This document shows, one piece after another, positions 9,928-16,996 of a stretch of DNA of 33,729 bases. The DNA is taken from NCBI GenBank assembly GCA_937998645.1, contig CALLCZ010000094.1, forward strand, positions 1 through 33,729, read 5' to 3'. This DNA is from an uncultured Gammaproteobacteria bacterium (GTDB taxonomy: Bacteria > Pseudomonadota > Gammaproteobacteria > SZUA-229). The notes under the pieces are model-generated. The model was given only the letters and a program-made list of their open reading frames with translations, had not been told where the DNA came from and did not search any database. The translations under genes were made by a program, and so were the position numbers. Within the stretch, counting starts at the first letter, position 1. Every line of letters begins with the position of its first letter.

Positions 9928-10621
9928 TACCGTGATGAACATGATCACTGTTCAAAACATCACTGTGCAAACGTCCATCTATCATGCGCAATTGACGCCT
10001 TGCACGCTGACCCATTTCGGGATCATGCGTAACCATAATCAGGGTGATACCACGCTCGTTCAGCTGCTCAAGAATACGGATCACATCCGTACCTGATTTA
10101 TGATCGAGATTACCGGTGGGCTCATCGGCGAGTAACACCCTGGGTTCAGTCACGGTTGCGCGCGCAATTGCAACGCGCTGGCGCTGTCCTCCTGACAGCT
10201 GATCCGGCTTATGATGACTACGATCGGCCAGGCCAAGATCTTCAAGTACATCTGCAACTTTCGTTTTGCGCCTCTCTGGCAGCATGCCGGCAAGTATCAG
10301 GGGCAGCTCGACATTCTCTGCTGCAGTAAGCCTGGGCACAAGATGAAACATCTGAAATACGAAGCCGATCTCACGATTGCGCACCTGCGCCTGTTCTATA
10401 TCGCTGAGTGAAGTAACATCCTGCCCATTGAGGCAATACACACCTGAAGTGGGACGATCCAGCAAGCCAAGCAGATTTAGCAGCGTCGATTTACCAGACC
10501 CGGAAGGCCCCATGATTGAAACATACTCGCCTGATTCGATAGTCATGGTGACATCATCAAGCGCATGCACCACCTGGTCGCCCACCAGAAAATCACGATG
10601 GATTTCGGCCAGTTCAATCAT
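9914..10621 (-). CDS. MacB/LolD-type ABC transporter ATPase
   Basis: A 235-residue nucleotide-binding protein. Walker A is GPSGSGKS, the Q-loop glutamine is in [14 protein letters not shown], the signature is LSGGQRQR, Walker B is [12 protein letters not shown] and the switch histidine is in [19 protein letters not shown] is typical of the MacB/LolD/FtsE class. It energises the two permeases encoded downstream. It starts 6 bases after the adaptor stop codon and overlaps the next gene, so the four genes form one operon. The local MFP gene favours a MacAB-like efflux role over lipoprotein transport. Confidence 0.95.
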   Translation of the reverse strand: MIELAEIHRDFLVGDQVVHALDDVTMTIESGEYVSIMGPSGSGKSTLLNLLGLLDRPTSGVYCLNGQDVTSLSDIEQAQVRNREIGFVFQMFHLVPRLTAAENVELPLILAGMLPERRKTKVADVLEDLGLADRSHHKPDQLSGGQRQRVAIARATVTEPRVLLADEPTGNLDHKSGTDVIRILEQLNERGITLIMVTHDPEMGQRARRQLRMIDGRLHSDVLNSDHVHHGNEAS

Positions 10622-10627
10622 CGTTAT

Positions 10628-11785
10628 TCATCGTCGTCCTGCAGTATCACGCTGCGCAGCCACTCCATCCTCCACGCCTTCACGTTCGACCGATACCACA
10701 ACCTCTTCGCCTTCGGACAATCCTTCGATAACCTGTGTCCATTCCCAGTTACTCAAACCGGTTTTTATTTCGCGTTGCCGCAGCAGGTTGTCGGCAGAAA
10801 ACACCAGCACCTTGTTGCCCTCCAGGATCGCTTCCGTTGGAATTCGCAGCACATTGTCCTGCTCATCGAGAATGACTTCGATATCAGCACTGTAACCGGG
10901 CAGCATGTTTTCGCAATCCTGCTGACATATAAAATCCACTTCGACATCAACGGTACGCGCCTGTTTTTCCACTTCCAGCACGTAAGGCGCGATGCGTTTT
11001 ACCGTACCTTCAAATACCTCACCGGCCAGGGCATCGAGTGAAATATTGGCCTTCATTTCGACACGTATGCGCGGTGCATCCACTTCATCTATCGGCGCCG
11101 ACACATAAAGACAGCTGATATCCATCAGATCCACCGCAGGTGGCGTAGGAATACCTACGGGTGATGGCGTTACAAATTCACCAATCTCGCCATTAACTTC
11201 TGCAACAATACCCGCAAACGGAGCACTCAAACGTGTTCGCTCAAGCTCTGCCCGTATGACTTTCAGCTTGACTTCACTGACTTCCGATGTTGCCCTGGCT
11301 GCATTGCAGGCAGCCTTCTGAGCCCGTGCCTCACCATCTGCCCTGTCAACGGCTTCTTCAGAGCTGAGGTTTTTCTTTTGCAGTTTTTTCTGCCGCTCGG
11401 ATTCCCTGTTAGCAACCTCAGCTCTAACACATACCTGGTTAGCATTTGCGTTTGCTGCCTTGGTTTCGCTTTGGGCCAGTTCATACTGGGCCTGGATGTC
11501 CAGGCTCCACAACTCCATCAGGACCTGCCCCTGCTCGACAACATCACCCTCCTTGACCGGCAGACTGGCAATCTGACCGCCTATCGACGGAGAGATGCCT
11601 GCACGCCGACACGCTTCAATGGTGCCTGCGCGAGTATTCGCAACCGTTTCCTGCACTGCACCAGTATCAGCCATTTTGACGATAACATTGACAGGCCTTT
11701 CCCTGCTTAACCAGACAAAAAGCGCCGTTACCGCTGCAGCAGTAAAAACAAGCGCTATAAACAGCCTGAAACGTTTAGCCAGCAT
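10628..11785 (-). CDS. MacA-like periplasmic adaptor (membrane fusion protein)
   Basis: A 385-residue HlyD/RND-type adaptor. It has a short basic N-terminus and one membrane anchor (about residues 6-26, RLFIALVFTAAAVTALFVWL). A split lipoyl/barrel-sandwich domain begins at ISPSIGGQIASLPVKEGDVVEQGQ, a helical hairpin runs from about residue 95 to 180, and beta-barrel and membrane-proximal domains follow. It should bridge the permeases to an outer-membrane channel, but no TolC gene is nearby. It is rich in cysteine for its class (for example CQQDC), which might allow disulfides. The ATG at 11785 is preferred over an upstream frame extension because AGG lies 5 bases upstream and the anchor follows at once. 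Confidence 0.9.
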   Translation of the reverse strand: MLAKRFRLFIALVFTAAAVTALFVWLSRERPVNVIVKMADTGAVQETVANTRAGTIEACRRAGISPSIGGQIASLPVKEGDVVEQGQVLMELWSLDIQAQYELAQSETKAANANANQVCVRAEVANRESERQKKLQKKNLSSEEAVDRADGEARAQKAACNAARATSEVSEVKLKVIRAELERTRLSAPFAGIVAEVNGEIGEFVTPSPVGIPTPPAVDLMDISCLYVSAPIDEVDAPRIRVEMKANISLDALAGEVFEGTVKRIAPYVLEVEKQARTVDVEVDFICQQDCENMLPGYSADIEVILDEQDNVLRIPTEAILEGNKVLVFSADNLLRQREIKTGLSNWEWTQVIEGLSEGEEVVVSVEREGVEDGVAAQRDTAGRR

Positions 11786-11859
11786 TAACCTGTCCCGAGA
11801 TTCACTGCATCCTGTAGATGCGATTATATTGAAGGAAGCTCCGGGTAATTCATCCATGA

Positions 11860-11890
11860 ATTATCAGAACATGAACAAGATAGAATGCAA
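11860..11890 (-). promoter_or_regulatory. Candidate promoter of the MacAB-like operon
   Basis: On the minus strand TTGCAT (11885-11890) and GATAAT (11860-11865) are separated by 19 bases, or 18 if the -10 is read as TGATAA. It lies about 75 bases before the adaptor ATG. The spacing is slightly long, so the call is tentative. Confidence 0.35.
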
Positions 11891-11957
11891 TTTTATCTTG
11901 TTCTTCATTTTCAATAGCTTATCAGCCAGCAAAAATGGCAACACATCCATGTGCTGC

Positions 11958-11984
11958 GGAAACTCTGAATTAATCAGAGTTTCC
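11958..11984 (-). terminator. Perfect hairpin after the mscS-like gene
   Basis: An 11-base perfect inverted repeat (GGAAACTCTGA / TCAGAGTTTCC) with a 5-base loop begins 13 bases after the channel gene's stop codon. No T-run follows on the minus strand, so it may stabilise the mRNA 3' end or be a weak terminator rather than a standard intrinsic one. Confidence 0.5.
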
Positions 11985-11997
11985 TGAAACAGAAGCC

Positions 11998-13527
11998 TTA
12001 TGTTGCGCTCGCGGTTTCCTGGTAAAGATGAACATCGCGTTGCGGAAATGGTATTGAAATACCCTCGGCATCAAAGCGACGTTTAACTTCGCGTGTAATA
12101 TCCCAGTATACATTCCAGTAATCTTCAGGCTTGACCCATGGACGGCAAATAAAGTTAACCGATGAATCTGCAAGCTCATGAAGCTTCACTACAACTTCCG
12201 GTTCTTTCAGCACAAGCTCATGCCCGTTTACAATCTCTTCCAGCACCTTCTGCGCCTTATCAATATCATCGCTGTAACCGATACCGAACACCAGATCTAC
12301 ACGGCGCTGCGTGATGCCTGTGATATTTGTAATGACATCACCCCATACTGAATTATTGGGAACAATGACAAGCTGGTTATCGGGAGTTCTTAATTGTGTA
12401 GACAGCAGGTTCATTGATTCGACCTTGCCAAGCACACCTGCCACGCTGATCACTTCGCCTACATCAAACGGGCGATAAATCAGCATCAGGATGCCACTGG
12501 CGAAGTTGCTGAGAGAGTTCTGCAATGCAAATGCAATCACAAAACCGGCGGCGCCGATGATGGCGAGCACGGGACCAATATTAACTTCGAGCGCCGAGAG
12601 GCCAACAAAGAAGCCAATAAACAATACCAGTCGACGCGAACTCATCACCAGGAACTCTCGCAGCAACGATGAGAAAGTCTTTGATTTTGAGAGCGCTTTT
12701 TCAGTGGCTTTTCCTGCAACAACCGACAGCAGGTAAAACACAATCACTATAACGAGAAACTGGATTATGTTGACAGCCCAGCGAAATCCGCCCTCAGGCG
12801 ACATCAGCCAGCCGGTAATCGTTGTCCAGGTAGCACTTGCGTCGGTGACATCAACCTTGATCCCGGAAACGGCTTTAATGTATGTATCATATTCCTCGGT
12901 CTCGCCGCCCTTGGCAGTCAGTTCAGCCAATACCACATTAAAACGGTCGATAAGCGCCGTTCTTTCTGCCATCAAATCGGTAACGTGCTTGATTAACGCC
13001 TTCTTGAGATCGGCCTTCGCCTCTGTTTTATCTGTTGCAGCAACCGGCTCACCTTCTTCCTTCGCCTTGGTTTCTGCAGCCTTGATGGCCTTTTGCACCG
13101 AGACATCCTCGGTGGATTTCTTTTCAATCTCCTTGGCTTGCTTCAAGGCCTCTTTTGCATCCTCAGTAGCTTCCCTGGTCTCTTCGCGATCGGCGTCTTC
13201 TTTTGCTTCTTTTACATCTTCCAGTGCCTTTTCAACTTTCTTGGCCTTCTTTATTTCTTCCTTCTTGTAGATCGCGGCGACTTCAGCGTTGCTGATTTCA
13301 GCGACTTTTTCCTGCAACAACAAGAGCCATGCCTGCGCCTCGGCTTCCAGCTCGCACATTGTCAGCGGTTTAACACGGTGGGACAGAACATCAACGGGTA
13401 CCTTTACGTCTGAATTTGTCACTGCTTTGATATCAGAGGGACAGTCAGCAGCAACAGCAAGACTCGACATCATGGTAAAGAGAACAGCCGACAGCAGCCA
13501 GCTCCAGGCGGTATATTTGTTGTTCAT
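11998..13527 (-). CDS. MscS-family mechanosensitive channel with long periplasmic coiled coil
   Basis: A 509-residue protein. A signal peptide ends about residue 26 (SSLAVA, then ADC). Residues 60-200 are extremely rich in Lys, Glu and Ala and should form a long charged coiled coil in the periplasm. Then come three membrane helices at about 250-270, 298-315 and 319-352. The last is the glycine/alanine-rich pore helix with ALQNSLSNFASGILMLIYRPFDVG, the MscS hallmark. The cytoplasmic beta and alpha/beta domains follow (VPNNSVWGDVITNITGITQRRVD). MscS channels open under membrane tension to release solutes at osmotic downshock. The coiled coil is not part of the minimal MscS. It stands alone between two operons. 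Confidence 0.93.
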   Translation of the reverse strand: MNNKYTAWSWLLSAVLFTMMSSLAVAADCPSDIKAVTNSDVKVPVDVLSHRVKPLTMCELEAEAQAWLLLLQEKVAEISNAEVAAIYKKEEIKKAKKVEKALEDVKEAKEDADREETREATEDAKEALKQAKEIEKKSTEDVSVQKAIKAAETKAKEEGEPVAATDKTEAKADLKKALIKHVTDLMAERTALIDRFNVVLAELTAKGGETEEYDTYIKAVSGIKVDVTDASATWTTITGWLMSPEGGFRWAVNIIQFLVIVIVFYLLSVVAGKATEKALSKSKTFSSLLREFLVMSSRRLVLFIGFFVGLSALEVNIGPVLAIIGAAGFVIAFALQNSLSNFASGILMLIYRPFDVGEVISVAGVLGKVESMNLLSTQLRTPDNQLVIVPNNSVWGDVITNITGITQRRVDLVFGIGYSDDIDKAQKVLEEIVNGHELVLKEPEVVVKLHELADSSVNFICRPWVKPEDYWNVYWDITREVKRRFDAEGISIPFPQRDVHLYQETASAT

Positions 13528-13797
13528 TTAATTGCTCCACAGACTAATTTCGTGAATAAATAGTATCCTGCACTACTTTCTAAAAGAAAATATTTTTCTA
13601 GCAACGCACGGACCAGTAGATTATCACTACTGAACAGTAAAACAGTTGCTAAAGATCAATATATTGCGGAAATCCTTGATTTAAAAAGCGCATTGATTTC
13701 ATTATGTCGAGTAAGAGAAAATCCGGGTTTGGCAGGCAAGGAGCCGAATCCGGCAGAATGACCCAGATACTCGACTACAGAAGCGGATACACAACTA

Positions 13798-15585
13798 TCA
13801 GGCGTAGCTTGTCAGAAATTCTGTAAAGTCTACCTTGCTCAATGGCTTGCTATAATAGAAACCCTGTATGACATTGCAGTTATGCTGCCTCAGAAAATCC
13901 AGCTGCTCAGCGCTTTCTACGCCTTCTGCGATGAGGTTCAGACCAAGGCTATGGGCCATGGAGATAATCGCTTTGACAATGGAGTTGTCCTCGTTTATTT
14001 CCGGAACATTTGTCAGGAAAGAGCGATCAATTTTCAGCTCGTGGATTGGAAATTTTTTCAGGTAACTGAGTGATGAGTAGCCGGTGCCAAAATCATCAAG
14101 TGAGAATTCGACACCAAGATCAACAATGTGTTGAAGCAGAGTGATGTAGTGTTCGACATCCCCCATCAGCATACTCTCGGTTATCTCCAGCACCAGATTC
14201 CGTGGATCCAGTCCACTTGACCGAATCGCAGAAGCGATCGATTTTCTCAGGTTAATTTCATTGAACTGCTTCGGTGAAACATTTACCGAGAGTTTCAGAT
14301 TTTCGTAACCTGATTCAACCCATTCACTCGTGGCCTGACACGCCTCTTGCAGCACCCATTCCCCGATTGGAACAATAAGCCCTAATTCTTCAGCCGCGGT
14401 TATGAATGCCGCTGGTGGAACAGAACCAATTTCAGGGTGGTTCCATCGCAACAGACACTCCATGCCAACAAGCTTGTGAGTTTCAGAATTTATTTTAGGC
14501 TGATAGTGAAGTTCAAATTCATTGTTATCCAGTGCTTTTCTGAGATTAGACTCCATTTTGATGCGCTCCTTCGATTGAGCATTCATCTCACTGGAAAAGA
14601 ACTGGTAGTTGTTTGAACCCTGTTTCCTGGAAAAATCTTTAGCCGAGCTAGCATGCTTGATAAGTGATTCGACATCCTCACCATCTGTGGGGCAAACAGA
14701 AATACCGATGCTGGCGGTCATGAATATTTCATGCTCATCGATTAAAACTGGCTGTCTAACCGAGTTAAGAATCCGTTGGCTGACAAGATATGCAGCCTCA
14801 ATACTGTTAACACCAGACAGTATTATCGAAAATTCGTGGTCACCAATCCGCGCAAGCTCCCCGGTTTTAATTGTCTCATCCGTATGACCGATGAAATCAC
14901 AGCTCCGTATGAGTGAACTGAGCCGCTCGGCGATAGCTTTCAGGACCTCGTCACCGGTATACATTCCGAGTGTCTCGTTGACCTGCCGGAATTTATCCAG
15001 ACCGATCTCCAGCACCATCAAGGGCACCCTCTCTCTTTTTGACAGTTCGATCCCCCATCCAAGACGCTCAACAAACAGTTTCATGTTAGGCAGCCCGGTC
15101 AGACTATCGTAGTAAGCAAGTTGATCCTGATAAGTTTTTGCGAAAAGTGTATTTCTGATACGCAACACAAGCTCACTTGCATCGACCGGTTTGGACAGAA
15201 AATCTGTTGCCCCAAGCTCGAGCGCTTTAAGCTTATCGCCAGGCGATGTTGATGCCGTGAGAATAATAACCGGAAGATGTTGATAATCTGTGCTCGAACG
15301 AATCGTTGATAGAACTTCGTAGCCATGAATTTCAGGCATATCCAGGTCCAGCAACAATAAATCAGGATTGGTTTGCATGACCATCCTTATGGACTGACTT
15401 GACCTTTCGACAGGAATGAAATTGCTGTAGCCTGCATCTTGAAGTAATGCCTGTATTATTTCGAGCATGATAGGCTCATCATCGACCATCATGATTGCGG
15501 CATTTTTCAACTGCGAGTATTGCATGTCATCGTGGATGAGCACGTTGTCTACTGCAAACAGCTCTGGTTTATTCTCGGTTTTCAT
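13798..15585 (-). CDS. Response regulator with degenerate GGDEF and EAL domains (c-di-GMP phosphodiesterase)
   Basis: A 595-residue cytoplasmic protein. REC occupies about residues 28-148 with acidic DDE near 35, phospho-acceptor Asp80 (LLLLDLDMPE) and the SKP lysine. GGDEF occupies about 158-330, but its signature is changed to GDHEF (248-252), so cyclase activity is unlikely. The EAL domain at about 340-595 keeps the key features: ECLLRW in place of EALLRW, NVSPKQF, LEITES, LDDFGTGYSSLSYL, KIDRSF and AEGVE. It should hydrolyse c-di-GMP under control of phosphorylation. The first 20 residues resemble those of the neighbouring REC-Hpt protein. It is the last gene of the surface-protein cassette and follows the REC-Hpt gene by 41 bases. 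Confidence 0.93.
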   Translation of the reverse strand: MKTENKPELFAVDNVLIHDDMQYSQLKNAAIMMVDDEPIMLEIIQALLQDAGYSNFIPVERSSQSIRMVMQTNPDLLLLDLDMPEIHGYEVLSTIRSSTDYQHLPVIILTASTSPGDKLKALELGATDFLSKPVDASELVLRIRNTLFAKTYQDQLAYYDSLTGLPNMKLFVERLGWGIELSKRERVPLMVLEIGLDKFRQVNETLGMYTGDEVLKAIAERLSSLIRSCDFIGHTDETIKTGELARIGDHEFSIILSGVNSIEAAYLVSQRILNSVRQPVLIDEHEIFMTASIGISVCPTDGEDVESLIKHASSAKDFSRKQGSNNYQFFSSEMNAQSKERIKMESNLRKALDNNEFELHYQPKINSETHKLVGMECLLRWNHPEIGSVPPAAFITAAEELGLIVPIGEWVLQEACQATSEWVESGYENLKLSVNVSPKQFNEINLRKSIASAIRSSGLDPRNLVLEITESMLMGDVEHYITLLQHIVDLGVEFSLDDFGTGYSSLSYLKKFPIHELKIDRSFLTNVPEINEDNSIVKAIISMAHSLGLNLIAEGVESAEQLDFLRQHNCNVIQGFYYSKPLSKVDFTEFLTSYA

Positions 15586-15626
15586 ATATTGCCATGCAGC
15601 ACTGCTGCGCTTTTTTATTGTTTCAA

Positions 15627-16958
15627 CTATTTACCAACCATCGCCAAATGCAGGTCGGTACCGGAGTCATGCTCGCTTTTCAGGGGCACCATACGATGCT
15701 GGATGTCCTTGATTATGCCAATCGTATGTTTTATGACATCTGTTTGCTTTGCTTTAGCACTTGCCTCGAGATCTGCCGCAGGTTCTGTAAACTCACCATA
15801 CCCCATTGTTCCGCCATAAGCCTTTAACCATTCCGCAAATTTCCTTATTTCATCAAAGTTGTTCTGCCCTACAGCAGTATCGACATCATGCAGTGAATCT
15901 TCCAGTTGACTGGTAAATTTTTCAATCAATGGGATTAACCTTGGACTGATACCGATTATCGCGCACGTCACTTTTTCCGGAAGCACATAATCTTTCATTG
16001 CATGAGGCTCCTTCTGTGAATCACCACCACCCTCCGGCTGAATCTCAATTCGCCTGTACATTGAATGCAACCTGCTTAAAGCACTCCCCAGTCTTGTATG
16101 ATCTTTACTAATAGCCAGCCACACAAATTCATCAGCCGGTTCAATAAAGGCAGTAAAGCCTACATTTCCCGCAGAACCTTTCAACCAGTGACCGAGCCTC
16201 TTGAGCTCATCATAATCTCGATCTGCCCATGCATCATCGAAGGCTGCCAGCTGTTCTTCAAGACCGGTGACAAACTTCTGAACAATTTTTCGATATTTTT
16301 TATTCGACATCGGTAAGCTGGAATAGATTTTCTCTGCATCAAGTTCCATTATAGACACGTCTGATGTATTGACCTGTTTCGATGCGGCCGCCTGATGTTC
16401 CGTCGATATCTCACCACCGAGTAATTCAATCACGCGTTCGGTCAGCACATCGATGTCTATTGGTTTTTTCATGTAATGACTATACCCGGCATCCAGGCAC
16501 CTCTGCTCGGCGCTAGGCGTAGTATCCGCCGTCAAAGCCACGACAGGCAGGCCCGGATTTTTTATCCTGATTTTTCCTGCTGCCATATAGCCATCCATCA
16601 CCGGCATTTGTACATCCATCAAGACAACATCGAACTTCCTGCTCGACACGTAATCGAGCGCTACCTGGCCATTCTCGGCTGTCACAACCTCAATACCAGC
16701 ATCGCTAAGGACGAGATTAATGAGATCTCGGTTCTCTTCTCCGTCATCAACAACCAGGACTGTGGGCGCATGAGATTCCTCCTGTGAACCACCACCATCA
16801 TTCCCAGGCTGTGAATCACCACCATCATTCCCGGGTTGAACCTCATCCCGCCTGAACAGTGAAAGTATCTTGCTTATAGCACGCCCAAACAAGGACCTGT
16901 CATCATGATCAATTACCTTGTCCACTTCAAACATCTCTGTAGCATTATTGGTTTTCAT
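15627..16958 (-). CDS. REC-Hpt phosphorelay protein with second, degenerate Hpt
   Basis: A 443-residue soluble protein. After a 60-residue leader containing a duplicated PGNDGG stretch comes a REC domain (about 65-182, phospho-acceptor Asp115 in VVLMDVQMPVMDGY). Next is an Hpt domain with phospho-acceptor His257 (RLGHWLKGSAGNVGF). A second Hpt-like domain at about 335-425 has the same fold pattern but Glu376 where histidine should be (FAEWLKAYGGTMGY). The REC-Hpt-Hpt' block is closely similar to the C-terminal half of the hybrid kinase encoded just upstream and must have arisen by duplication. It probably relays phosphate between that kinase and the REC-GGDEF-EAL protein, directly or by competition. 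The ribosome-binding site is weak. Confidence 0.9.
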   Translation of the reverse strand: MKTNNATEMFEVDKVIDHDDRSLFGRAISKILSLFRRDEVQPGNDGGDSQPGNDGGGSQEESHAPTVLVVDDGEENRDLINLVLSDAGIEVVTAENGQVALDYVSSRKFDVVLMDVQMPVMDGYMAAGKIRIKNPGLPVVALTADTTPSAEQRCLDAGYSHYMKKPIDIDVLTERVIELLGGEISTEHQAAASKQVNTSDVSIMELDAEKIYSSLPMSNKKYRKIVQKFVTGLEEQLAAFDDAWADRDYDELKRLGHWLKGSAGNVGFTAFIEPADEFVWLAISKDHTRLGSALSRLHSMYRRIEIQPEGGGDSQKEPHAMKDYVLPEKVTCAIIGISPRLIPLIEKFTSQLEDSLHDVDTAVGQNNFDEIRKFAEWLKAYGGTMGYGEFTEPAADLEASAKAKQTDVIKHTIGIIKDIQHRMVPLKSEHDSGTDLHLAMVGK

Positions 16959-16996
16959 AATAAATTCTCATTACACCGGTATACGTCTTCATTCAG

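Noticed and set aside
13730..13797. GCCGGATTCGGC palindrome after the REC-GGDEF-EAL gene as a terminator
   Set aside because: The stem is only 4 bases with no T-run; too weak to call as the cassette terminator.
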